Positions 1-6,958 of a stretch of DNA of 42,752 nucleotides are shown here, piece after piece. This DNA is from Acetatifactor sp. GTDB lineage: Bacteria > Bacillota > Clostridia > Lachnospirales > Lachnospiraceae. The stretch covers positions 1 through 42,752 of the forward strand of contig JAHBAA010000041.1 in the NCBI GenBank assembly GCA_018385425.1, given 5' to 3'. The notes below the pieces were generated by a model. That model searched no databases. It saw nothing but the letters and a program-made list of their open reading frames with translations, and was not told the DNA's origin. Every line of letters starts with the position of its first letter. Positions within the stretch are counted from its first letter, which is position 1. The translations under genes and the position numbers were made by a program.

Positions 1-113
1 TTCTTTCGGATACTAAACTTAGAGTCTATATAGCAATGATACTTTTACTACTCTTATTGACCGTTTCACAAGTCTGCAGCAATGTGCAAAAATGGTTTTT
101 AAGCAACCAACTT

Positions 114-134
114 AAAAAAACGAGCTTCTAACTC
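114..134 (-). terminator. Intrinsic terminator of the candidate small RNA
   Basis: The minus strand shows GAGTT-AGA-AGCTC (one G-T pair) followed directly by G and seven T. The stem is short but the T tract is strong. Confidence 0.6.
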
Positions 135-254
135 AATCAATAACGCAGAAAAATCTGCAACTCGGCAGTGGACCCGGCTGTCCGTATGGCCTTATCGAAA
201 TAATCGAGGTCCGTATAATTGCCTGAAAGGCTCTAATCATCATCCTTCCAAAAC
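114..254 (-). ncRNA. Candidate structured small RNA, about 140 nt
   Basis: No convincing protein is encoded here. The leftward strand carries a near-perfect promoter (261-289) and, about 120 bases on, a short stem-loop followed by seven T (114-134). The transcript between them is rich in local pairing: CGGACC..GGCC and GGAC-AGCCGG-GTCC elements around 165-215, and CAGA-UUUU-UCUG near 146-158. The only reading frames are a 36-codon one starting at a GGAAGG-adjacent ATG and a 27-codon tail, neither protein-like. A stand-alone regulatory RNA is the best reading. I do not recognise the family with certainty; Firmicute families such as raiA-type RNA or 6S would be the first comparisons. The pfkB-type gene to the right also reads leftward, so the RNA could alternatively be its processed 3' end. 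Confidence 0.5.
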
Positions 255-260
255 GTGTTC

Positions 261-289
261 AGTATAACAAATTGCAGTACAAATGTCAA
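261..289 (-). promoter_or_regulatory. Sigma-A promoter of the candidate small RNA
   Basis: On the minus strand TTGACA (284-289) is followed after 17 bases by TATACT (261-266). This is a 6/6 and 5/6 match to the housekeeping consensus. It lies between the sugar kinase stop and the structured region and points left. Confidence 0.75.
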
Positions 290-331
290 TAATCGGGGAG
301 AAAAGTTACTCCCTCCTTTTCTATCTTCCAA

Positions 332-1234
332 TCACTTCGGCTGACTGCGAATCAATTCATTCACTTCCTCCAGTGTAGGCGGAAACAGCGGCAGCGGGAA
401 TCTGGAGATCGCAATGGCGGAGCAGGCACTGGCGAAACGAACCAGTTCGTCATCTTCCATCCCTGCGAGCAGTCCGTAGATACAGCCTGCCTTGAAGGTA
501 TCTCCTGCCCCCAGGGTACTCTTCACTTCCACAGAGAAAGGTTTCATGGTCTTACCCGGTTGCCCCTTCCTTCCATAGAGCATCTCCTTGGAACCGGTGG
601 TGATGATGGTCAGTCCTTCGGAATTCTCCTTCAGCAATTCAAAGGCTTCCTCCTTGTCCACCCCTTTGTAATCGGTTCCCAGACACTCCTTCGACACCAC
701 ATTGATCGCCGCATGCTGATGCAGATAAGTGTCGTGCTTACAGTCGATCGTCACATAAGGCTTCCCGTGCTTGACGCACAGTTCAGCCGCAGCTTGCGTC
801 TCCTCCTGAAAGTAGGGATCGATACCCACTGCCTCGGCTGCAAGGATATCCTCCTCCTTCGGCATATTCCAGCGCTTGACTCCGGAGCTGTACAACTGCT
901 GAAAGGTACCCATCGGTGTCCTGTCAAATCCGGAGATCAACACATAGTCCATCAGTCCTTCATATTCCTCGTCAAAATATAGCGATGACAGATCCACACT
1001 CTTATTCTCATAAAACCTACGAAGCATTGGGGCAACCTCTGTTCCGATATGGGTACCGTCCATCTTCACCGATACCCCCAGAGATGCCAGCACTGTTGCC
1101 GCACTGCCGGTCTCCCCGCCCGGCAGAAAATACTTCTTATGAATCTCGGAATATTCATCCGGGATAGGGAAACCATCCTTCAGATAGAAGGAGTGGGTTC
1201 CTAAGATCTGTCCAAACAAATATGCTTGCTTCAT
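332..1234 (-). CDS. PfkB-family carbohydrate kinase
   Basis: A 300-residue ribokinase-like sugar kinase of the cytoplasm, expected to transfer phosphate from ATP to a sugar or nucleoside. It shows the family's N-terminal glycine-rich segment (PGGETGSAA, about residues 38-46) and the C-terminal signature TLGAGDTF (about 240-247), whose Asp is the catalytic base and whose GAGD forms the anion hole. The reading frame extends to a TTG at 1264, but the ATG at 1234 has a good GAGAAGGA site before it and is preferred. It lies 30 bases after an unknown membrane protein. The substrate cannot be read from the sequence; fructose, ribose or a nucleoside are all possible. Confidence 0.85.
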   Translation of the reverse strand: MKQAYLFGQILGTHSFYLKDGFPIPDEYSEIHKKYFLPGGETGSAATVLASLGVSVKMDGTHIGTEVAPMLRRFYENKSVDLSSLYFDEEYEGLMDYVLISGFDRTPMGTFQQLYSSGVKRWNMPKEEDILAAEAVGIDPYFQEETQAAAELCVKHGKPYVTIDCKHDTYLHQHAAINVVSKECLGTDYKGVDKEEAFELLKENSEGLTIITTGSKEMLYGRKGQPGKTMKPFSVEVKSTLGAGDTFKAGCIYGLLAGMEDDELVRFASACSAIAISRFPLPLFPPTLEEVNELIRSQPK

Positions 1235-1264
1235 TGCTTTCGTCCTTCTCTCATAACTCACCAA

Positions 1265-2017
1265 CTACTTATCAAGTTCAAAATCAATCTCATCCAACTC
1301 ATCTGTCTCATCCTCAAAAAAGAAGGGAAGCTCGTCCAGTCCTAATCGATTCCACCCTTTCTCTTCCACGCACAAAACCAGCCATCCGATGAAACCGAAG
1401 AGCAGGCAGAGCAACAAATACCACGGATTGGTATAGGATGTGAGCACTAAAAAAGCAATGCTTACAGGTATCGTCACACAGCTGATTACAACATTTCTCT
1501 TGGAATACTGCTTCCTCTTGAACTCAAATTTGGTTCGAATCATCCAGTAGATGAGATAGAGGCATAATACTGTGATTCCCACAAGCACGCCAAGCCGCAT
1601 TTTCTCCCAAATATCGGCAATGTCTATCCCTGCCGCAATTCCCCGTTCCCGCAATTGAAATCCCAGAAACAATCCGGAGGAATAGGCAAAATACTCATTA
1701 TAGCCTGCCACATGAAAAAACGTGGTTCCAATGGTCCATACCAACAATTTCCATTCCCTTTTACAGTGCATCAAAGCATACATCCCGGCCTGAAGCAGGA
1801 GCACGGCAATCATTCCCAAAAGAGCACTCCACCTGAAGCCAATATCAAAGGGAATCAAAGAAATGCCTTCCTCCTTGTGAGTAGGTGCCCCGCTTTCTTT
1901 GAAAATATGCTTGATTAAAATAAGCAGTCCAACCGCAAGGAGCACCAGACAAATGCCTGTCAGTTTCACTGCAAGTTTTTTTCCGGTCAGATTCTTTTCT
2001 TCCACTTTCGTTAACAT
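1265..2017 (-). CDS. Multi-pass membrane protein of unknown function
   Basis: A 250-residue protein I do not recognise. A short charged N-terminus precedes several hydrophobic helices (about residues 15-35, 62-80, 85-105, 140-160, 177-215 in the shorter numbering), with a strongly acidic C-terminal tail (about ten Asp/Glu in the last 20 residues). No enzyme motif is visible. The ATG at 2017 follows GAAGGAGGAG at good spacing, so it is chosen over a GTG 33 bases upstream. It sits between a flavoprotein and a sugar kinase on the same strand and probably shares a transcript with the kinase. Confidence 0.75.
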   Translation of the reverse strand: MLTKVEEKNLTGKKLAVKLTGICLVLLAVGLLILIKHIFKESGAPTHKEEGISLIPFDIGFRWSALLGMIAVLLLQAGMYALMHCKREWKLLVWTIGTTFFHVAGYNEYFAYSSGLFLGFQLRERGIAAGIDIADIWEKMRLGVLVGITVLCLYLIYWMIRTKFEFKRKQYSKRNVVISCVTIPVSIAFLVLTSYTNPWYLLLCLLFGFIGWLVLCVEEKGWNRLGLDELPFFFEDETDELDEIDFELDK

Positions 2018-2132
2018 GGCGTTCTCCTCCTTCGAATATCCAAAGTCCACACAATTCTTCTTCGCTGTTTTCTGTATATAGTCTACTATCGGAACAGATA
2101 AACCGCAAGAGGAGAATGTAGAGAAGCACCCT

Positions 2133-2810
2133 CTACTGTCTGTTCACAATCTCCAGGTACTCCTCATTGGGTATCATCAATTCCTCCAGCTTTTCCATCG
2201 TCTCCAAGGCCAGACGTCCCTTCCGGTAATACTCTCTTCCTGCCTCACGGAAAAATCCTCTCTTCCGATCCGCAAGGTCCTTCCATTCAGGAACATTCAT
2301 CAGGGGCGTCTCCGGCACAAAGATCTTCGTACAATTTGAAAAGCACTTGTCGCAGGTCACACTGACTCCCTCAAAGTTTCGGTCGGACTGAGGAAAACCG
2401 GCACCGCAGATCACTACATGCTTCATTCGCTCAAAATCCGCCAGCTGCGTGTGATACACCACTCCATCCCGCTCTTCCATCTTCATTCGAACCAGAGGGA
2501 TCATTCGGTCCAACACAGCCTTTAAGTGTGAAGGAATTCCGAAACAATACAACGGAAAACTCCAGATGATCAGATCCGCCTGCTGATATTTTTCCAGGAT
2601 CTCATTTTGATCATCCTGCATCACACATTTCCCATCCCCATTACGCCAGCACCCGAAGCACCCCAGGCAGGGCTTGATCTTCTTCTCGATCACATGGATG
2701 ATCTCCACCTCATTGTCCCCGACCTCATTCAGTCCCTCCAAAAATGCGTTTGTAAGCTGCATCGTATCGCTGACCTTCTTCGGACTGCCATTCAAAATCA
2801 ATACTCTCAT
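2133..2810 (-). CDS. NAD(P)H-dependent flavodoxin-family oxidoreductase
   Basis: A 225-residue protein of the FMN reductase/iron-sulfur flavoprotein type. The N-terminus MRVLILNGSPKK is the phosphate-binding start of an FMN flavodoxin fold. A CxxCxxC cluster (KPCLGCFGCWRNG, about residues 47-59) follows, then the flavin-contact stretch SFPLYCFGIPSHLKAVLDR (about 95-113). Another CDKCFSNC pair lies near residue 158. Known relatives reduce quinones, azo dyes or nitro compounds, or carry an Fe-S cluster. Its ATG overlaps the stop of the PadR gene by four bases (ATGA), which points to translational coupling and to a PadR-controlled redox or detoxification role. Confidence 0.82.
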   Translation of the reverse strand: MRVLILNGSPKKVSDTMQLTNAFLEGLNEVGDNEVEIIHVIEKKIKPCLGCFGCWRNGDGKCVMQDDQNEILEKYQQADLIIWSFPLYCFGIPSHLKAVLDRMIPLVRMKMEERDGVVYHTQLADFERMKHVVICGAGFPQSDRNFEGVSVTCDKCFSNCTKIFVPETPLMNVPEWKDLADRKRGFFREAGREYYRKGRLALETMEKLEELMIPNEEYLEIVNRQ

Positions 2811-3361
2811 TTGTTCTCCTCCCTGCTTTTTTCAATTTGCTCCACGCATCTGTCACACCAATCGGCGACAAACCGGGCATATCCTCTTCCGAAATCTGCC
2901 GTCATATCCCAGAACATGGCATAGTTCCTATTCTCTGTCTCTGCCTTGTAGCTATCCAAACAAGACAGCAATTTCTCCAATTCACGGCCTCTCTCACAGT
3001 ATACCTGCTTCACTTTCTGAATCGCCGCAATCGCTTCTTCCTTAGGAAGCATTCCTCCGAAGAATAGCTTCATCAGGATCGGAAAATTTGGGAACTTCAG
3101 ATTTTCATAGTCTCCAGCCCACTGCAGCAGCTCTTCCCGCCCTGCCTCCGTGATGGAATACACCTTTTTATTCGGTTTTCCATCCTGTTCGATTACCGTC
3201 ACCTGAGCAAACCCGCTGTCTTTCAGGTTCTGCAGTTCCCGATAAACCTGGCTGGTATTCGCATTCCACATGAAGCTGAGGGAGTTCTTAAATACCTCCA
3301 TGATCTCGTAACCTGTTCTGTCATAATAAGATAGTAAACCTAATATTCCGTGTTTTAACAT
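2807..3361 (-). CDS. PadR-family transcriptional regulator
   Basis: A 184-residue regulator with an N-terminal winged helix (HGILGLLSYYDRTGYEIMEVF, then TSQVYRELQNLKDSGF and the wing KVYSITEAGREEL) and a C-terminal helical Vir-type dimerisation domain. PadR proteins repress detoxification or efflux genes until a ligand binds. The ATG at 3361 follows GAGAGGAAGAG and gives the canonical MLKHGILGLL start; an upstream GTG at 3391 falls inside an operator palindrome and is rejected. It heads an operon with the flavoprotein and very likely represses its own promoter through the palindromes at 3383-3468. Confidence 0.88.
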   Translation of the reverse strand: MLKHGILGLLSYYDRTGYEIMEVFKNSLSFMWNANTSQVYRELQNLKDSGFAQVTVIEQDGKPNKKVYSITEAGREELLQWAGDYENLKFPNFPILMKLFFGGMLPKEEAIAAIQKVKQVYCERGRELEKLLSCLDSYKAETENRNYAMFWDMTADFGRGYARFVADWCDRCVEQIEKSREENK

Positions 3362-3382
3362 ATCTCTTCCTCTCCCCTTTTT

Positions 3383-3468
3383 ATATTCCACTTATGGAAT
3401 ATTCTGTTGTCTCAAATATACCATTTGAAGGTTCAAATGACAAGACAAATATTCTACAAGTAGAATAT
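3383..3468 (-). promoter_or_regulatory. PadR operon promoter with three perfect palindromes
   Basis: The minus strand has -35 TTGTCA (3438-3443), a 17-base spacer and an extended -10 TGGTATATT (hexamer 3415-3420). Three perfect inverted repeats overlap it. ATATTCTA-CAAG-TAGAATAT (3449-3468) lies just upstream of -35. CATTTGAA-GG-TTCAAATG (3422-3439) fills the spacer. ATATTCCA-CTTA-TGGAATAT (3383-3402) lies just past the start point. The outer two share one architecture (8-4-8) and are the likely PadR operators. Confidence 0.8.
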
Positions 3469-3487
3469 AATTGTATCGGCTCGTCAT

Positions 3488-3527
3488 AAAAAACAAAAAC
3501 GCCGGTCTCCGAAAAGGCCGGCGTTTT
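3488..3527 (-). terminator. Intrinsic terminator after the GH43 xylosidase
   Basis: A 10-bp stem, AAAACGCCGG (3496-3505) against CCGGCGTTTT (3518-3527), is followed on the minus strand by GTTTTTGTTTTTT. It separates the leftward glycosidase transcript from the PadR promoter. Confidence 0.85.
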
Positions 3528-3564
3528 CACGCAATGTTAGATTCAGTTCAATTCTTCTCACTCA

Positions 3565-3687
3565 TCACCGGCAGGCAATGTACACATCCATCTCCCACTT
3601 TGAGATCGTCTGACGACTCACATTCAGCTTCTCAGCCAGTGCCTCCTGTGTCATATTTTGCAGAATGTGCAACCGATAGTTGCGCAC
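3565..3687 (-). pseudogene. Remnant of an XRE-type helix-turn-helix regulator
   Basis: The minus strand encodes RLHILQNMTQEALAEKLN followed by VSRQTISKWE, the recognisable first helices of an XRE/Cro DNA-binding domain. After the WE pair the frame continues for only eight unrelated residues to a TGA. The N-terminal residues before RLHILQN are also not family-like and run into the xylosidase gene's last codons. It has no start signal and no body. I read it as a fragment left by deletion beside the glycosidase gene, not a working regulator. Confidence 0.6.
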
Positions 3688-3701
3688 AGACGATTCTCCT
3701 C

Positions 3702-5327
3702 TTAGTCCTCTTGGAGTTCGAATGTGATCTGCCTCTCCATCCGTACCTCTGTCACTGTCACACTGCCGGAAGAAGACAATGCTGAGGAGATGCAGAACAG
3801 TCCGTATTTCACTCCAACCCACCTGCCGGGTACCGATTCCATGATGAGTGCCTCATGATACTCTTCCCCGTCGAAGCTATAAAAAAAAGTCACGATCTCG
3901 CAGGGGAAGCCCTTCTCACTCTCGTTTAGATCCCTGGTCCCGTTTCTTTTCACACGGTACTTTACATACACCGTATCCATTTCCGCCGGTACCTGAGCAA
4001 TCACCAAAGATTCTTCCTCTGTCTGTTCCACGAAAATCTTCCCGAATTTCTGTTTACCCAGAACTCGCTTGACACGAATCGAGTCATCGAGTCTTTCAAA
4101 AGCAATCAGTCCATACTGCATACCCATCGAGATCACTCCGGCTTCATCACCGGGAGTCAGCTGCTCCAGATGGAGGACGGCGACACACTCAAATTCCGGT
4201 GCCGGCCACTTCTGCAATAACAGGTTGGGGACGTCGCTGTATGCCCCCTCTCTGTGAATGGCATGCAGTGTCAGGCCACTTTCACAGAAGTCATACCATT
4301 CATCCCTTGGATTGGCGTTCCACTGCCACGCACGATTCAGTGCTTTCCCGGCGAAATCATCTGACGAGGCAGGTTCGATACGATCCACAGTGATTCCCCC
4401 AACATTCGGTTTCCGGTATCTGCCCACAGGCTCACCATAGTCATTCCCGGGCTTGGCTGCTCCGATAATTGGCCAATCATTTTCCCAGGTGACAGGCTGC
4501 AGATGTACGATGCGTCCGGCCGCATAAACATCCTGAAAATGCAGGAACCAATCCTCCCCTGTGACCGTATCTACCCAGGCGCCCTGATGAGGCCCATTTA
4601 CATTCGTCTCGCCCTGCCGCATTACCACCTGGTACTCATAGGGGCCAAAGATATTTTTGGATCGCAGCACCGTCTGCCATCCGGTCTTCACTCCTCCTGC
4701 CGGTGCAAAAATATAGTACCAACCGTTTCTTTTATACAACTTGGGGCCTTCTATCGTTACCTGATCGTTTTCATTGCCGTCAAAGATCTTCACCTCATCA
4801 CCGATCAGCGCCATTCCATCCGGCTGCATCCGAACCATGTGCAATACGCTCTTGTACCCGATACGGCTTTTGGCAACGCCTGCAACCAAATACGCCTTCC
4901 CGTCATCATCCCAGAAAGGACAGGGATCGATCCATCCCGCGCCGGGACGAATATTCACAGGTTCCGACCAATCACCGAAGGGATCTGTCGTGGTACACAT
5001 GAAGATTCCTTCATCCGGCATCGGAAAGCATACATAGTACACTCCCTCATGGTATCGAATCGAGGGTGCCCAGACACCACAGCCATGAACCGGTTTATCA
5101 TATATTGAATCCGGCAGTTTTTTCAACACATAGTTGATGACCTGCCAATTCACCAGATCTTTCGAATGCAAAACCGGTATTCCCGGCACATTACAAAAAC
5201 TGGATGCAATCATAAAATAGTCCTCTCCCACTCTGATCGCATCGGGATCGGAGTAGTCTGCATATAGAATCGGATTGATGTAAGTTCCATCTCCATTGTC
5301 TGCATTCCAAAGGTTTGATCGTATCAT
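3702..5327 (-). CDS. Glycoside hydrolase family 43 beta-xylosidase
   Basis: A 541-residue enzyme expected to release xylose from xylo-oligosaccharides. The GH43 five-bladed propeller fills about residues 10-310, with the three catalytic acids in place: base Asp27 (YSDPDAI), pKa-tuning Asp134 (WIDPCPFWD) and acid Glu193 (TIEGPKLY). Residues of about 325-535 form a beta-sandwich like the xylosidase C-terminal (concanavalin-like) domain that completes the active-site pocket. There is no signal peptide, so it acts on imported sugars. AGGAGGACAGT precedes the ATG. Some family members are arabinofuranosidases, so the exact linkage is inferred. It is the last gene of the leftward carbohydrate cluster. 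Confidence 0.88.
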   Translation of the reverse strand: MIRSNLWNADNGDGTYINPILYADYSDPDAIRVGEDYFMIASSFCNVPGIPVLHSKDLVNWQVINYVLKKLPDSIYDKPVHGCGVWAPSIRYHEGVYYVCFPMPDEGIFMCTTTDPFGDWSEPVNIRPGAGWIDPCPFWDDDGKAYLVAGVAKSRIGYKSVLHMVRMQPDGMALIGDEVKIFDGNENDQVTIEGPKLYKRNGWYYIFAPAGGVKTGWQTVLRSKNIFGPYEYQVVMRQGETNVNGPHQGAWVDTVTGEDWFLHFQDVYAAGRIVHLQPVTWENDWPIIGAAKPGNDYGEPVGRYRKPNVGGITVDRIEPASSDDFAGKALNRAWQWNANPRDEWYDFCESGLTLHAIHREGAYSDVPNLLLQKWPAPEFECVAVLHLEQLTPGDEAGVISMGMQYGLIAFERLDDSIRVKRVLGKQKFGKIFVEQTEEESLVIAQVPAEMDTVYVKYRVKRNGTRDLNESEKGFPCEIVTFFYSFDGEEYHEALIMESVPGRWVGVKYGLFCISSALSSSGSVTVTEVRMERQITFELQED

Positions 5328-5367
5328 ACTGTCCTCCTAATAAGTCTTGCCGAAACTGTTTTTTGCC

Positions 5368-5637
5368 TCATAAAAAGTCGATCTCTTCAAACTGTTTTTC
5401 CGTATAGGGAGCGTACCGGCCGGAAGCACCTCCAATTGCAGCGGAAGCAAAACTCTCCTGATCTCTCTCCCACTCTCTCCGCTTCTGCTCCTCCAATACA
5501 TTGCGATTCACAGAAAAAGCTGCTCCACTTCCTGCCAGGATGGTTCCTGTTTCCAGGGAAGACAGATCACCAAAAATATCGAAGGGATTAAGAATTGATT
5601 AAGGTGGATCGGATAGATCACGAGACAGCGCTTTCAT
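5368..5637 (-). pseudogene. Small gene interrupted by an in-frame TAA
   Basis: From an ATG at 5637 the frame reads MKALSRDLSDPP, meets TAA at 5599-5601, and then continues in the same frame for 76 residues to a TGA at 5368. The downstream part has normal protein character: LNPFDIFGDLSSLETGTILA, a charged helix (LEEQKRREWERDQES), and the end YTEKQFEEIDFL. Reading CAA for TAA would restore one 89-residue protein. The ribosome site (GGAAGAG) is close and weak. I do not recognise the family. It fills the 345-base gap between the YjjB-type exporter gene and the xylosidase; nothing else is seen in that gap. Confidence 0.55.
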
Positions 5638-5672
5638 CACTCTTCCGGCTGTTTTCGCACTTGGCTGCTGTC

Positions 5673-6143
5673 TCAGAGTTCCTCCGAGCTGTAACCTCTG
5701 CCTCGGTCTGCCAGCTTCTTGATCCTCATATAGTGAGAAAAACAGGAGCACACGACGAAACCGATGCCCAGCCCCACAAGAGCCAGGCAGCACTCGGTGG
5801 CATTCCTTCGAAACATCTCAGCGTCACCGCCAATGAGTCCCACACACATATAATAGAACAGATCTCCGGGGATCAGCGGAATGATAGTCGGATACAGATA
5901 ATAGGTTGCCGGTGTGTGCTTGGAACCGGACATCACCTCCGCATATAGAGCGGCCACAAAGGCCGCAAGCGCCACATAGACGATCCGATACGGAATCAAC
6001 TCCATGAAAATCAGATAAAAGATTCGAGTCAGTCCCCCGCCGATACCGGCAAAGATCAGATCCTTTTTCTCGATCTGAAAGCAGATCGCAAAGCCGCAGC
6101 TGGCAAGCACAGACAGAATTACAAGTTCAATATGATGAGCCAT
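5673..6143 (-). CDS. yjjB: YjjB-like membrane subunit of a ThrE-type exporter
   Basis: A 157-residue integral membrane protein with about five helices, matching the short second half of threonine/serine exporters (ThrE_2, DUF3815, E. coli YjjB). In actinobacterial ThrE this domain is fused to the first; here it is separate. The ATG at 6143 follows GGGAGGGAACAG and sits 14 bases after the stop of its partner gene. The E. coli YjjP-YjjB pair exports succinate, while ThrE exports threonine and serine, so a small acid or amino acid is the likely cargo. Confidence 0.8.
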   Translation of the reverse strand: MAHHIELVILSVLASCGFAICFQIEKKDLIFAGIGGGLTRIFYLIFMELIPYRIVYVALAAFVAALYAEVMSGSKHTPATYYLYPTIIPLIPGDLFYYMCVGLIGGDAEMFRRNATECCLALVGLGIGFVVCSCFSHYMRIKKLADRGRGYSSEEL

Positions 6144-6157
6144 TCTGTTCCCTCCCT

Positions 6158-6940
6158 CTAGAAAAAAGCAGTCGGCACAAATCCGAATACGAGACACGCT
6201 ATGTATAGACCTGCCACTATGGTGACGACCTCAAGGAGCACCTTCACCATCTCGATGATACCGTTTATCTCATTGCCGCAGATAATGTTTCGAAAGGCAT
6301 TGACCATCTGAATACCGGGAATCATGTAGAAGGCATTTGTGATGATGATTGCAGACAGATGCTTTGCAAAGGACCACTTGGTAAAGAGGATCGCCGTGCA
6401 TCCGCAGAAAAACATCGATACCACATTGGAAATGATGCGGTTCAGTTTTTCTCGGGAAAACCATCTGGTCACGAAGAACAAAACGGTCGTATTCAGAGCA
6501 ACCACCAGCATATCCTGCCACACGCCGCCGAAGATCCTGCACAGGCAGATCATCGCACACAGATACCCGGCAAGCTGAACCGGTTCAGAGTAAGACGGTG
6601 TAATCAGGGTCTCGTACAAAAGATCCGATAGTTTCCCGGGCGCCGGTTTGTCCTTGATGATCTTGTGAACCAGGACGTTCAGCTTTTTCAGCTTATATAA
6701 ATGGATTCCGTATACCGGAATGGGTTCCTGTCTGACATAATTGATGCCGTTGTCATCCTGCACAGATAAAAAGAGGACCGAATTGACCACAGTCATACTG
6801 ACTTCCCGCAATTTGTAGCATTTGCTGATTCTCTGCATGGTGATGGAAACGCGCTCTAAGTTGGCACCGCTCTCCAACATTTCACGTCCCAGATGCACCG
6901 CAAAATCTAATATTTGATGAATTTGTTTTTCGTCACACAT
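6158..6940 (-). CDS. yjjP: YjjP-like subunit of a ThrE-type exporter
   Basis: A 260-residue protein. The soluble N-terminal part (about residues 1-115) carries the family signature with a conserved LGREMLESGANLERV stretch, typical of DUF1212/ThrE proteins. About five membrane helices follow (residues 120-255). It starts 18 bases after the GH3 glycosidase stop and is followed by the YjjB-type partner, so the two-subunit exporter is transcribed within the carbohydrate cluster. That position suggests export of a fermentation product or amino acid when these sugars are used; the cargo is not visible in the sequence. Confidence 0.82.
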   Translation of the reverse strand: MCDEKQIHQILDFAVHLGREMLESGANLERVSITMQRISKCYKLREVSMTVVNSVLFLSVQDDNGINYVRQEPIPVYGIHLYKLKKLNVLVHKIIKDKPAPGKLSDLLYETLITPSYSEPVQLAGYLCAMICLCRIFGGVWQDMLVVALNTTVLFFVTRWFSREKLNRIISNVVSMFFCGCTAILFTKWSFAKHLSAIIITNAFYMIPGIQMVNAFRNIICGNEINGIIEMVKVLLEVVTIVAGLYIACLVFGFVPTAFF

Positions 6941-6958
6941 CGTTTCTTCCTTTGTATG

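Noticed and set aside
137-220. Short leftward frame with protein-like text (LDYFDKAIRTAG) ending at 137
   Set aside because: Only about 27 codons between stops, no start signal, and it overlaps the structured RNA candidate.
1845-2129. 94-codon leftward frame over the start of the unknown membrane protein
   Set aside because: Overlaps a better-supported gene in another frame and has no ribosome site or family features.
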